A stretch of 64,000 nucleotides of DNA, taken from contig NZ_CP117267.1 of assembly GCF_007000325.2 (NCBI RefSeq), positions 2,294,001-2,358,000 of the forward strand, read 5' to 3'. The notes below the pieces were generated by a model, which searched no databases, had not been told where the DNA came from, and worked only from the letters and a program-made list of their open reading frames with translations. Position numbers and translations under genes: made by a program. This document shows, in pieces, positions 14,760 through 23,426 of this stretch (position 1 is the stretch's first letter; each line of letters begins with the position of its first letter). This DNA comes from Rhizobium rhododendri (GTDB lineage: Bacteria > Pseudomonadota > Alphaproteobacteria > Rhizobiales > Rhizobiaceae).

Positions 14760-16913
14760 TCAATCTGCAAAGACGATGCGGCTTGCCTTGCGGCGGGCCT
14801 GCAGCCAGCCGATGACGGCACTGCGCATCCTAGCGAGAAAGCGGTCCCAGCCGGTCGGGTTGTGGATAATATCGGCGCGGTAGAACGACGGACAGAGGAT
14901 GGCGGCCTCCGCCACCTCGCCGCAATTGCCGCAGCCGACGCAGCTGTTGTCGATGGCAGCGACCGGATCGTCCTTCAGCGGGTCGTCGGTGTGCTTGACC
15001 GACAGCGACGGACAGCCCGACAGCCGGATGCAGGCGTGGTCGCCGGTGCAGACATCCTCGTCGACGCCGAAGCGCTCCTTGACCATACGCTTGCCGTCCT
15101 TCACCGCCTTGTTGAACAAAGGCTTCACCCGGCGCTGCTTGTTGAGCATGCATTCCGACGAGGCGACGATGATCTTCGGGCCCGGCTCCTTGGTCGTCAA
15201 TGCCTCGCGCAGGGTGTCGCGCATCTTGGCGACATCGTAGGTCCGGTCGATCTGGCGGACCCAGGTGGCGCCGATGCCCTTGACGGCATTGACGATGGAA
15301 TTGTTGGTCTTGCGCCGCGGATTGTCCGCGCGCGACGACAGGATGTCCTGGCCGCCAGTGGCTGCGGAGTAGAAATTGTCGATGACGAGGATGACGCCGT
15401 CCTGCTTGTTGAACACCGCATTGCCGACTGAGGTCGCCAACCCGTTGTGCCAGAAGCCACCGTCGCCCATGACCGAGATCGAACGCTTGTCCGCTTCGAC
15501 ATTGAAGGCCGAGGCCGAGGCTGGTCCAAGACCGTAGCCCATCGTCGTGCCACCGATGTTGAACGGCGGCAGGATCGAGAACAGGTGACAGCCAATATCG
15601 GCGGCGACATGGTGCTCGCCCAGTTCCTGTTCGACCAGTTTCATTGCTGCAAAGATCGGCCGCTCCGGACAGCCGATGCAGAAACCGGCAGGCCTCGGCG
15701 GTACGACCTCGGCCAGCGCCCTGACCTTCGGATCGTTGAGAACGGGCGACGGATCCGGCAGCGGCGGCTGGTTGCCGAGCAGCACGCGCGCATGGGTCTC
15801 GAGGAAGGTCTTGATGCCCTTCATCAGCACCTGCGTCGTGTATTCGCCGCCCATCGGCAGGGTGTCCTTGCCGGCGATCCGCGTCTGGATGTCGCGGCGG
15901 CGCAGGATCGTGTTCAGCGACTGCTCGATATATTCCGGCGCCCCCTCCTCGACCATCAGAACGGCCTTTTTGCTGGCGCAGAATTCGGCCAGCTGGTCGT
16001 CGATCAGCGGATAGGCGACGTTGAGCACATACAGAGGCACGGAACAGTTGCCATAGACATCGGCAAGGCCAAGCTGCTGCAACGAGCGCATGACGCCATT
16101 ATACATGCCACCCAGCAGTATGATGCCGACATCGCCTTCGCTGGGACCGAAATATTCGTTGAGCCTGCGGCGCTTGATGAACTCTACGGCAGCCGGCCAG
16201 CGGTGCTCCAGCTTCTGCTTTTCATGGACGAAGGTCGCTGGCGGCAGGACGATGCGGTTGACGTCGCGGACCGGATTTTCCAGCGCCTGGCGCAGCGTGA
16301 ACTCCGGCCGCTTATTGTTCTTTGCTTCGAACTGGCCGTGCACATGGCAGCTGCGGATACCGACCTGCAGCATCACGGGTGTATTGGAGGCCTCGGAAAG
16401 CTCGAAGCCGGTTTCGACAGCATCGACGATCGACGGCAGGTTGGGGCGTGGATTGAGCAACCACATCTGCGACTTCATCGCATAGGCATGGCTGCGCTCC
16501 TGCATGATCGACGATCCCTCGCCGTAATCCTCGCCAATGATGATCAGCGCGCCGCCGGTCACCCCGCCGGACGACAGGTTGGAGAGTGCGTCGGAGGCAA
16601 CGTTGGTGCCGGCCGTCGACTTCCAGGTGACGGCGCCGCGCACCGGGTACATCACCGAGGCCGACAGCATCGCCGCCGCCGCTGCCTCCGAGGCCGATGT
16701 CTCGAAGTGGATGCCGAGGTCTTCCATGACATCCTTGGCGTCGGCCAGCACGTCCATCAGATGCGAGATCGGCGAGCCCTGGTAGCCGCCGACATAGGAG
16801 ACGCCGGACTGCAGCAACGCCTTGGTAATCGCGAGAATTCCCTCGCCGCGGAAGGTGTCGCCCTCCCCCAGCTTCAGGTCCTCGACTTCGCGGGCAAAAG
16901 ACCGTTCAGCCAT
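14760..16913 (-). CDS. iorA: Indolepyruvate oxidoreductase-type subunit alpha
   Basis: Thiamine diphosphate enzyme of 717 residues. The N-terminal half is the pyrimidine-binding domain (GGYQGSPISHLMDVLAD near residue 42). The cofactor motif GDGGFWHNG with the following VILVIDN is in the middle, and the C-terminus carries a two-cluster ferredoxin domain, with cysteines in DHACIRLSGCPS and CVGCGNC plus CPS. All cluster motifs look intact. Known relatives act on indolepyruvate or phenylglyoxylate. Neighbouring isatin hydrolase-like and aminobenzoyl-CoA monooxygenase-like genes point to 2-aminophenylglyoxylate (isatinate), giving 2-aminobenzoyl-CoA. No tryptophan aminotransferase is nearby, which argues against simple indolepyruvate use. 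Confidence 0.92.
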   Translation of the reverse strand: MAERSFAREVEDLKLGEGDTFRGEGILAITKALLQSGVSYVGGYQGSPISHLMDVLADAKDVMEDLGIHFETSASEAAAAAMLSASVMYPVRGAVTWKSTAGTNVASDALSNLSSGGVTGGALIIIGEDYGEGSSIMQERSHAYAMKSQMWLLNPRPNLPSIVDAVETGFELSEASNTPVMLQVGIRSCHVHGQFEAKNNKRPEFTLRQALENPVRDVNRIVLPPATFVHEKQKLEHRWPAAVEFIKRRRLNEYFGPSEGDVGIILLGGMYNGVMRSLQQLGLADVYGNCSVPLYVLNVAYPLIDDQLAEFCASKKAVLMVEEGAPEYIEQSLNTILRRRDIQTRIAGKDTLPMGGEYTTQVLMKGIKTFLETHARVLLGNQPPLPDPSPVLNDPKVRALAEVVPPRPAGFCIGCPERPIFAAMKLVEQELGEHHVAADIGCHLFSILPPFNIGGTTMGYGLGPASASAFNVEADKRSISVMGDGGFWHNGLATSVGNAVFNKQDGVILVIDNFYSAATGGQDILSSRADNPRRKTNNSIVNAVKGIGATWVRQIDRTYDVAKMRDTLREALTTKEPGPKIIVASSECMLNKQRRVKPLFNKAVKDGKRMVKERFGVDEDVCTGDHACIRLSGCPSLSVKHTDDPLKDDPVAAIDNSCVGCGNCGEVAEAAILCPSFYRADIIHNPTGWDRFLARMRSAVIGWLQARRKASRIVFAD

Positions 16914-16957
16914 TTCAGTTCCCCTTCGCCCTTGTCAGGCGTTTTCTTCAATCATTT

Positions 16958-16974
16958 GCAAAAGCATATTTTGC
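16958..16974. promoter_or_regulatory. Candidate operator, 45 bases upstream of iorA
   Basis: GCAAAAGCATATTTTGC is a perfect inverted repeat (GCAAAA and TTTTGC around GCATA). Size and symmetry suit a MarR-type dimer. It shares the first eleven bases with the second site at 17077. Confidence 0.5.
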
Positions 16975-17075
16975 GCTTCGACCGGCTGTCAATCAGCAAA
17001 TGGCGTGAAGCCATCAACATGCGTTACCGCACGCCCGTTTGATCGGAGTAAAAGCAAACTGAGCCGAATAAATAT

Positions 17076-17095
17076 GCAAAAGCATACATTATGCT
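17076..17095. promoter_or_regulatory. Second candidate operator in the iorA/ABC spacer
   Basis: It contains GCAAAAGCATA, then AGCATA and TATGCT as a perfect inverted repeat around CAT (17081-17095). GCATACATTATGC inside it matches the site upstream of the FAD gene (6073-6085) at 12 of 13 bases. Confidence 0.5.
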
Positions 17096-17284
17096 CAACT
17101 GGATCTTGCGCAGTCTCCGGCAGATTCCGGGAGATGGAGACCGACACTGCTATTTTTCTACAACGCCAGAGAATCCGCTTGCGCTTCCCGATGGTTATTT
17201 TAAGATTAAAACATTCCGATAATAAATCGCCAGCGGCAGGCCGGCCACAGGTCATCTACCGCTGAACAGGGGAACGGAGTGACC

Positions 17285-18820
17285 ATGGACCATCTGACAC
17301 GGCGCCAGGCGTTGAGCCTAGGCGCGGCTACTTTCATCACGGGCATTCTCGCTGGCCGGACGGTCGTCGAGGCGGCCGATGTGAATACGCTGACGATCGC
17401 ATTCAACGTCAACCTGCCGGCCTTCGACCCGACGACAGGCCCCTCGGCCGTCAATCCGACGATCCAGGCGATCTACCGCTCGGTCTTCGACCAGTTCATC
17501 GGCCAGGGCCCGGACCTGAAGTTCCAGCCCGGCCTGCTCACAAAATGGGGTTGGAACGACGACAAGACCAAAGTCTGGATGGACGTCCGCGAGGGCGTTA
17601 CCTGGCACGATGGATCCAAATTTACCCCGGAGGATGTCGTCTGGTCGCTCAACCGCGCTGGCGACCAGAAGGGCGGCAACCCGATCTCCTTCATCTGGTC
17701 GACTGCCACCAACTACAAGATCGAGGGCAACCGGATTACCGGGGACGTCGTTCGCTACGAGCCGACCTATTTCATGTGGATGGCCTTCCTGACAGGCTAT
17801 GTCCTGCCGAAAGACTACTTCACGAAAGTCGGTCCGGAGGGCTTCGAGAAGAAGCCTATCGGCACGGGCCCGTATATGGTCGATGCCTACGAGGGCAATT
17901 CCTTTCTGCGCCTCAAGGCCAATCCGAACTATTTCGGCGGCAAGCCAGCCTTCGAGACGGTCATCTACAAATTCGTCCCGGATACGACAAGCCGCGTCGC
18001 CGAGATCGAATCCGGCTCCTCCGACGTGACGCTGGAAGTGCCCTACGAGGATTTCGACCGCCTCAAGAAGAAGAAGGGCCTCGACGGCGTCGCAACGCCT
18101 GTCTCCGACATCGGCATGATCTTCATTTCCAATGTCGGCCCGATGCTCGACAAGAACGTCCGGCTCGCCGCCAACATGGCGATCGACAAGGACGCCATCA
18201 TCAAGCGCCTGCTGCGCGGCTACGGCAAGCCGTTGTCGACGCTCGAGGCGCCGGAATATTCGGCATATGACGCCGCCATCAAGACGCCTTACGACCCGGA
18301 AGGTGCCAAGAAGCTTCTTGCGGCCAGTGGCTTCTCGCCGGAAAAGCCCGTGAAGTTCGCCATCAAGACCACCCGCGGCTTCAAGCCAAAGGACTACGAG
18401 ATGATCCAGGCGATCGTCGGCATGTGGCGCAAGGTCGGCATCGAAGCGGAAATCGAAGTCTACGAGATCGCCAAGCACTACGAGCTTCGCGCCGCTCACC
18501 AGCTCGGTCCTGCCGCCTTCTACAACTGGGGCAATGCCATCGGCGATCCAACGACCTCGACCGGCTTTGCAATGTACAGCAAATCGCCGCATTCGGGCTG
18601 GAAGACGGACGATGTCGACAACCTGATCAACCCTCTCTGGGGCGAAAAGGACGAAGCCAAGCGCATCGCGGGCTGGAAGGCGGTCGATAAGTATATTGCC
18701 GAAGAGGGATACGTCATCCCGCTGCTGCAATATGCCCAGCCGATCCTCTACAAATCGAGCGTCAAGGTCACCCCGAACATCTCGGGCGCCCTGCAAGCAG
18801 CGCAGGTAGCGAAGGCCTGA
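17285..18820 (+). CDS. ABC transporter substrate-binding protein, peptide/nickel family 5
   Basis: Periplasmic binding protein of about 511 residues, the usual length for family 5. The N-terminus LTRRQALSLGAATF is a twin-arginine-like signal ending in VEAAD. PEDVVWSLNR and GTGPYMVDAYEGN are family landmarks. ATG 17285 is placed after ACGGAG, and GTG 17279 is an alternative. It heads an importer whose permeases and ATPases follow, although 480 bases of repeat-rich spacer come first. The operon starts back-to-back with iorAB, suggesting uptake of the pathway substrate, perhaps an amino-acid conjugate or other indolic compound. The ligand itself is not evident. Confidence 0.9.
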   Translation: MDHLTRRQALSLGAATFITGILAGRTVVEAADVNTLTIAFNVNLPAFDPTTGPSAVNPTIQAIYRSVFDQFIGQGPDLKFQPGLLTKWGWNDDKTKVWMDVREGVTWHDGSKFTPEDVVWSLNRAGDQKGGNPISFIWSTATNYKIEGNRITGDVVRYEPTYFMWMAFLTGYVLPKDYFTKVGPEGFEKKPIGTGPYMVDAYEGNSFLRLKANPNYFGGKPAFETVIYKFVPDTTSRVAEIESGSSDVTLEVPYEDFDRLKKKKGLDGVATPVSDIGMIFISNVGPMLDKNVRLAANMAIDKDAIIKRLLRGYGKPLSTLEAPEYSAYDAAIKTPYDPEGAKKLLAASGFSPEKPVKFAIKTTRGFKPKDYEMIQAIVGMWRKVGIEAEIEVYEIAKHYELRAAHQLGPAAFYNWGNAIGDPTTSTGFAMYSKSPHSGWKTDDVDNLINPLWGEKDEAKRIAGWKAVDKYIAEEGYVIPLLQYAQPILYKSSVKVTPNISGALQAAQVAKA

Positions 18821-18849
18821 TAGAGGTTTGGACGCAAGCCACGGGCTAA

Positions 18850-18902
18850 TCTCCCCCGTTGCGGGGGAGATGTCAGCAAAGCTGATAGAGGCGGGTTGGT
18901 CG
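18850..18902. repeat. CTCCCCC/GGGGGAG hairpin repeat
   Basis: ATCTCCCCC and GGGGGAGAT form a strong stem around GTTGC, followed by GTCAGCAAAGCTGATAGAGG. A related element is seen at 44208-44262 with the same modules in another order. It follows the binding-protein stop by 30 bases and could end or process transcripts. Confidence 0.65.
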
Positions 18903-19090
18903 CCACGCACTTCCACAGTGACGAGCGACACCTGTGCCTTGTCCCGAACATCCACAGGCGCCCACTCATCAGTCATTCCGGTCATCTTCCTTCCCGCCGG
19001 CGGGGAGATGAATTCCTCTTCATTGGCCAATTCAGCCTTATTCGATCGAACGGGCACCGACATGAACATATGGCGGCACCAGACCATCCT

Positions 19091-19144
19091 CCCTCACTCC
19101 TGTACTCGTCACAGGAATCCAGTGCGCCCAATTCCTTGGGCGCG
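19091..19144 (+). repeat. Mosaic palindromic repeat, copy 5
   Basis: Module A (CCCTCACTCCTGTACTCG with TCACAGGAATCCAG) is joined to the hairpin TGCGCCCAATTCCTTGGGCG, the module variant also used in copy 2. Confidence 0.78.
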
Positions 19145-19300
19145 GGAGATGTCACGGCTAGACTCATGGCGTTCTCTAACGGTGCCCCTATGGCGACGAT
19201 CAACAGGTGGCAGGATGACCAAAGCTGATGCCGCGACTTTCACCAGGAAGCGGCCGAGAATTGGTTTATGCCGCTGCCTGACGGCCGGAAGCCATAATCC

Positions 19301-20308
19301 ATGATAGCCATTGCCATTCTCAATCGCCTGGTCATGGCCCTTGTCACGCTGTTCGGTGTGGCGCTGATCGTCTTCGTGCTTTTGCGCGTTGTCCCCGGCG
19401 ATCCGATTGCCATGATGATCTCGCCAGGCGCCACACCGGCCGACATCGCCGCGATGCGCGCCCATTACGGGCTCGACGCCAGCCTTCCGGTGCAGTTTGG
19501 CCTGTGGCTGAAGGCTGTCGCGATCGGTGATTTCGGCACCTCGATCTCGCTGAAGCGCAGCGTACTCGGCCTGCTCGGCGACCGGCTCCCGGCGACCCTC
19601 GAGCTGGCCTTTGCCGCCCTGGTGCTGGCAGTTCTGCTCGGTGGTCTTGTGGCGATTGTTGGCACACTGGTACGCCGTACCATCCTCGAGCCGATCATCG
19701 ACAGCCTCAATGGGCTTTTCCTCGCCGTCCCCGATTTCGTCTGGGCGCTGGCCCTTGTGCTGGTCTTCGGCGTTGCCTTTCCGCTGTTTCCGCTGTCGGG
19801 CCGCATCGATCCCAGTATCGACGCGCAGTTCCACACGCCCTTCTACCTGATCGAGAGCCTTGTGACCCTGCGCTTTGACATCTTTGCCGACGTTGCCGCC
19901 CATATGGTAATGCCGGTGCTGGCTCTCGGCCTGCCGCTGGCCGCCATCGTCGCCCGGGTGCTGAAAGCAACGCTTTCGGAGGCTATGCTGCAGGACTACA
20001 TCCTGCTTGCAAGGCTGAAGGGCATGTCCAACCTGCGACTGGTGCTGCAGGAGGCGCTGCGCAATGCCGTCGGACCGACCATTGCGCTGACCGGCGTGCA
20101 GTTCACCTTCCTCATCGGCGGCACCGTCATCGTCGAGCGCATCTTTGCCTATCCGGGCATCGGCAACATGGCGATCGACGCGGTGATCAACCGCGACCTG
20201 CCGCTGATCCAGGGTCTGGTGCTGGTCTTCGGCCTGCTGTTCATCGTCATCAACCTAATGGTCGACGCGCTCGTCGCGGCCTTCAATCCGAGGCTGGCTC
20301 ATGGCTGA
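19301..20308 (+). CDS. Peptide-type ABC transporter permease (DppB type)
   Basis: Inner-membrane permease of 335 residues with the DppB layout. A first helix precedes a periplasmic loop containing DASLPVQFGLWLKAV, then come five further helices. The conserved cytoplasmic loop is DYILLARLKGMSNLRLVLQE. The C-terminus reads GTVIVERIFAYPGIGNM, a strong family signature. It ends eight bases inside the next permease gene, so translation is coupled. It is part of the importer that begins with the binding protein at 17285. Confidence 0.92.
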   Translation: MIAIAILNRLVMALVTLFGVALIVFVLLRVVPGDPIAMMISPGATPADIAAMRAHYGLDASLPVQFGLWLKAVAIGDFGTSISLKRSVLGLLGDRLPATLELAFAALVLAVLLGGLVAIVGTLVRRTILEPIIDSLNGLFLAVPDFVWALALVLVFGVAFPLFPLSGRIDPSIDAQFHTPFYLIESLVTLRFDIFADVAAHMVMPVLALGLPLAAIVARVLKATLSEAMLQDYILLARLKGMSNLRLVLQEALRNAVGPTIALTGVQFTFLIGGTVIVERIFAYPGIGNMAIDAVINRDLPLIQGLVLVFGLLFIVINLMVDALVAAFNPRLAHG

Positions 20309-21194
20309 GATCATTACATACACCGCGCCGAGAACGCCGTCACGCTCCGCAAGACGCCTGCTGGCCCTGCTGCGCGAGCCGAAAGTCCTACTGGGCGGCG
20401 GCATTATCCTTTTGCTGGTCATCCTTGCCGTCTTCGCACCCTTCATTGCCCCGAAGGACCCGCTCGAGCAGGACCTGATGTCCGGCACCCTGCCCCCCGC
20501 TTGGATGGATGGCGGCGACCAGAACTTCCTTCTCGGCACCGACGATCTCGGCCGCGACGTGCTGTCGCGCATGATATTCGGCACCCGTATCGCCCTGACC
20601 GTTGCCTTCGTGGCCGCCGGGCTTTCCGCACTGATCGGCACCTTGCTCGGCCTGTTTGCCGGCTGGTACGGCGGGTGGCCGGACCGCATCATCTCGCGGC
20701 TGGTCGATATCTGGATGGCATTCCCGCCGGTGCTGCTGTCGATCCTGCTGGTCGCCGTGTTCGGCTCGGGCGTCCATTCGGTAATCGCCGCCATCGTCAT
20801 CATCGACTGGACCCGCTTCTGCCGCGTCGTTCGCTCGGAAACCCAGGCGCAGGCGCAGATGGATTACGTCACCGCCGCCCGCACCATCGGCTTCTCCAGG
20901 CTGCGCATCCTGTTCTCCGAAATCCTGCCGAATGTGGCACCCGTCCTCATCGCGCTCGTCAGCCTTGAAATGGGCATTGCGGTCATCGTCGAAGCCATCT
21001 TGTCCTTTGTCGGACTCTCCGTCTCATCGGACACGCCGACCTGGGGGGGCATGATCGCCGAGGGCCGGCAGATCATCCATGACGGCTGGTGGGTATTGGT
21101 GGCGCCGCTGCTGGCGCTGTTTGCGACGGTGCTGGCCTTCAACCAGCTCGGCGATGGCCTGCGTCGCGCCCTGGACCCCGTGATGCGCCGATGA
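20301..21194 (+). CDS. Peptide-type ABC transporter permease (DppC type)
   Basis: Second permease, 297 residues, DppC type. LGTDDLGRDVLSRMIFGTRI is the typical N-terminal periplasmic signature, YVTAARTIGFSRLRILFSE is the ATPase-contact loop, and GLSVSSDTPTWGGMIAEGRQ lies near the end. It overlaps the preceding gene by eight bases and the next ATPase gene by four, so the operon is tightly coupled here. Confidence 0.93.
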   Translation: MAEIITYTAPRTPSRSARRLLALLREPKVLLGGGIILLLVILAVFAPFIAPKDPLEQDLMSGTLPPAWMDGGDQNFLLGTDDLGRDVLSRMIFGTRIALTVAFVAAGLSALIGTLLGLFAGWYGGWPDRIISRLVDIWMAFPPVLLSILLVAVFGSGVHSVIAAIVIIDWTRFCRVVRSETQAQAQMDYVTAARTIGFSRLRILFSEILPNVAPVLIALVSLEMGIAVIVEAILSFVGLSVSSDTPTWGGMIAEGRQIIHDGWWVLVAPLLALFATVLAFNQLGDGLRRALDPVMRR

Positions 21195-22075
21195 ACCAGC
21201 CGCTTCTCTCGATAACCGGCCTCAGCGCCGTCTCCGACCGCGACGGCGGCGCGCCGATCCTGCGCGATGTCGGGCTGACGCTAGAGCGCGGCGAGGTTCG
21301 CGGCCTCGTTGGCGAAAGCGGCGCCGGAAAATCGACCATCGCCAAGGCGCTGCTCGGCATCCTTCCGCGCACTGTTCGAGTCGTGGGCGGGTTTATCAAT
21401 TTCGAAGGTCGTGACTTGCTGCGATTGCCGCAGAAGGAACTGCGCTCGATCATGGGCAGCGAGATCTCGCTAATCCCGCAGGATCCGCAGACGGCCCTCA
21501 ACCCCGGACGCCGCATCGAGGCACAACTGACGGACGGCCTGCGCCTGAAGCGCGGCCTGTCGTCGAGGGAGGCCGGTCAGCGGGCGCTAAACCTGCTGGA
21601 AGAAGTTCATATCCGCGATCCCGGACGGGTGCTGCGCTGCTATCCGCACGAACTTTCCGGCGGCATGCGCCAGCGCGTACTGATTGCCGCCGCCTTTGCG
21701 CTGGAGCCGAAGCTGGTCGTCGCCGACGAGCCGACGACGGCGCTCGACGTGACCGTGCAGAAGCAGATCCTGCGGCTGATCCGCCGACTGCAGGAGGCGC
21801 ACGGCACCGCCGTCATCTTCGTCACCCACGACCTCGGCGTCGTCGCCCAGATCTGCGACAGCGTCACCCTGCTCTACGCTGGCAAGGTCATCGAGGAAGG
21901 TCGTACCGCCGAGGTGCTGTCGACCCCGCGCCACATTTACACGCAAGCCCTGATCGCAGCCGGGCCACGCTACGACCGTCCAAACGCCGGCCTGACGCCG
22001 GTGCCGCCCGAAATCTTCGAAGAACTCCGCCGCGAGATTGGCCTTCACGACGGGAGGCTGAGCAGCCATGCATGA
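21191..22075 (+). CDS. Peptide-type ABC transporter ATP-binding protein (DppD type)
   Basis: ATPase of 294 residues. It has Walker A GESGAGKST, the Q-loop region SLIPQDPQTALNP, the ABC signature LSGGMRQR, Walker B LVVADEPTTALDV and the switch His in FVTHDLG. ATG 21191 overlaps the previous stop as ATGA. All ATP-binding motifs are intact. It should pair with the ATPase at 22462, as in other dipeptide-type importers, even though 386 bases with repeats separate them. Confidence 0.93.
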   Translation: MNQPLLSITGLSAVSDRDGGAPILRDVGLTLERGEVRGLVGESGAGKSTIAKALLGILPRTVRVVGGFINFEGRDLLRLPQKELRSIMGSEISLIPQDPQTALNPGRRIEAQLTDGLRLKRGLSSREAGQRALNLLEEVHIRDPGRVLRCYPHELSGGMRQRVLIAAAFALEPKLVVADEPTTALDVTVQKQILRLIRRLQEAHGTAVIFVTHDLGVVAQICDSVTLLYAGKVIEEGRTAEVLSTPRHIYTQALIAAGPRYDRPNAGLTPVPPEIFEELRREIGLHDGRLSSHA

Positions 22076-22219
22076 GCGCTTTTGTAACCCGGCCGCCGGC
22101 TGCGACGTCAGCGATCGAGGACGGCAACCGTTGCCCATCCGGCATGATCTAAAGCTAGAACCATCACCAATGACTGCTTCCCGGCTGTCAATTGACCAAC
22201 CGCAGGCCGACCTCGCTCT

Positions 22220-22272
22220 CCCTCATCCCTGTGCTCGTCACAGGGATCCAGTCACGGCGCGTCCGTGCCGTG
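22220..22272 (+). repeat. Mosaic palindromic repeat, copy 6
   Basis: CCCTCATCCCTGTGCTCG with TCACAGGGATCCAG is followed by the TCACGGCGCGTCCGTGCCGTG hairpin module. Confidence 0.78.
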
Positions 22273-22306
22273 GGGGAACTCGACCTCTCAATCGGAAGGG
22301 CCTTCT

Positions 22307-22359
22307 ACGCCCAAGGACTTGGGCATGCCGGATTCCTGTGACAGGCACAGAAATGACGG
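22307..22359 (-). repeat. Mosaic palindromic repeat, copy 7 (inverted)
   Basis: ACGCCCAAGGACTTGGGC hairpin precedes a reversed module A (GGATTCCTGTGACAGGC with ACAGAAATGACGG). With copy 6 it forms a facing pair, the same arrangement as copies 1 and 2. Confidence 0.78.
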
Positions 22360-22461
22360 ACGGAGCGAGGCATCCGCTCCAATTTCCGCACCGAAGTCCG
22401 GCCTCTGAAAGCCTCCTCTCCCCTTCTCATGCGATAGCCCTGCACGACGGGAGCCGCCGCC

Positions 22462-23304
22462 ATGTCTGAGCCCCTACTCACGGCCACTGGCCTCGAGGTC
22501 ACCTATGGCGGGCGGCGCACACTGGCCGGCCGTCATGTCGATGGCGTCAAAGTGCTGCACGGCGTCGATATCGCCGTCCATCGTGGCGAAACCATCGGCA
22601 TCGTCGGCGAGAGCGGCTCCGGCAAAACGACGCTCGGGCGCGCTCTGCTGCGGCTGGTCGACACCTCGGCCGGCGAGATCTGCTTCGACGGGACGGATAT
22701 CACACGTCTGCCGGATGCCAGGATGCGACCGTTGCGGCGCCGAATGCAGATGATCTTCCAGGATCCGATGGCCTCGCTCAATCCGCGCCACTCGATCCGT
22801 CGCATCCTCGTCGAGCCGCTGCTGCTGCACGGCGTCGCCAAGGATCGGCGTGAAGCCGAGCGCAAGGTCGCTGCGATCCTCGATCGGGTGACCCTGCCGC
22901 AGGCCTGCCTCGACCGCAATCCGCACGAACTCTCGGGCGGCCAGCGTCAGCGGATCGGCATTGCAAGGGCGGCGCTGCTGGAGCCGGATTTCGTGCTCGC
23001 CGACGAGATCGTCTCCGGCCTCGACGTCTCTACGCAGGCTCAGGTACTCAACCTGCTGAAAGAACTTTCGACGGATCTTGGCCTGTCGATGGCTTTCATC
23101 AGCCACGATCTCTCCGTCATCCGCGCCATCTGCGACCGCGTCTATGTGATGCGGCAGGGCCGCGTCGTCGAGGAAGGTCCCTGCGAGCGAGTCTTCTCCG
23201 CGCCCGCCTCCCAATATACGCGCCTGCTGCTCGACGCCATTCCACTGCCCGAGGTCGACCCGGACTGGCTCTGGCGCGTCAGCGAAAACGAGGACTCGGC
23301 CTGA
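22462..23304 (+). CDS. Peptide-type ABC transporter ATP-binding protein (DppF type)
   Basis: ATPase of 280 residues. Walker A is GESGSGKTT, the Q-loop is MIFQDPMASLNPR, the signature is LSGGQRQR, the Walker B region is FVLADEIVSGLDV, and the switch His is in FISHDLS. The SGLDV form replaces the commoner SALDV and is tolerated in this family. It completes the importer. The VOC gene follows 122 bases later. Confidence 0.93.
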   Translation: MSEPLLTATGLEVTYGGRRTLAGRHVDGVKVLHGVDIAVHRGETIGIVGESGSGKTTLGRALLRLVDTSAGEICFDGTDITRLPDARMRPLRRRMQMIFQDPMASLNPRHSIRRILVEPLLLHGVAKDRREAERKVAAILDRVTLPQACLDRNPHELSGGQRQRIGIARAALLEPDFVLADEIVSGLDVSTQAQVLNLLKELSTDLGLSMAFISHDLSVIRAICDRVYVMRQGRVVEEGPCERVFSAPASQYTRLLLDAIPLPEVDPDWLWRVSENEDSA

Positions 23305-23426
23305 CCTGAGGCCGAGCAGTATGTGCTTGCCATAGCCATGAGATACGCACCGGGGCCGCGGGCCTTCGGGGCGGAGGAAGACTGTTGCCTTCCGGAACAC
23401 GCCCGCCAAAACAGGGGAACGTAGAA

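Larger units (their letters stand above)
16914..17284. promoter_or_regulatory. Divergent promoter region of iorAB and the ABC importer
   Basis: This 371-base AT-enriched spacer separates two divergent operons. It holds two palindromic sites sharing GCAAAAGCATA (16958-16974 and 17076-17095). No gene is supported in it. Joint control of uptake and the first CoA-forming step from here is plausible. Confidence 0.6.
18821..19300. other. Repeat-filled gap inside the ABC operon
   Basis: No gene is supported here. At 18850-18902 there is a hairpin-rich repeat of the CTCCCCC/GGGGGAG kind (ATCTCCCCCGTTGCGGGGGA with GATGTCAGC). At 19091-19144 there is a mosaic palindromic repeat. The spacer separates the binding-protein gene from its permeases and may stabilise or attenuate the transcript. 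Confidence 0.7.
22076..22461. other. Repeat-bearing gap between the two ATPase genes
   Basis: No gene is supported. Two copies of the mosaic repeat lie here (22220-22272 and inverted 22307-22359). The gap interrupts an operon whose genes otherwise overlap, so it looks like a later insertion. Confidence 0.7.

Noticed and set aside
15447..17042. Plus-strand frame of 531 codons over iorA
   Set aside because: It is antisense to a gene with complete thiamine and ferredoxin motifs and has no recognisable domain.
17318..19087. Long opposite-strand reading frame (589 codons)
   Set aside because: It lies antisense to a well-supported ABC binding protein, extends into repeats and shows no domain; such frames are common in GC-rich DNA.
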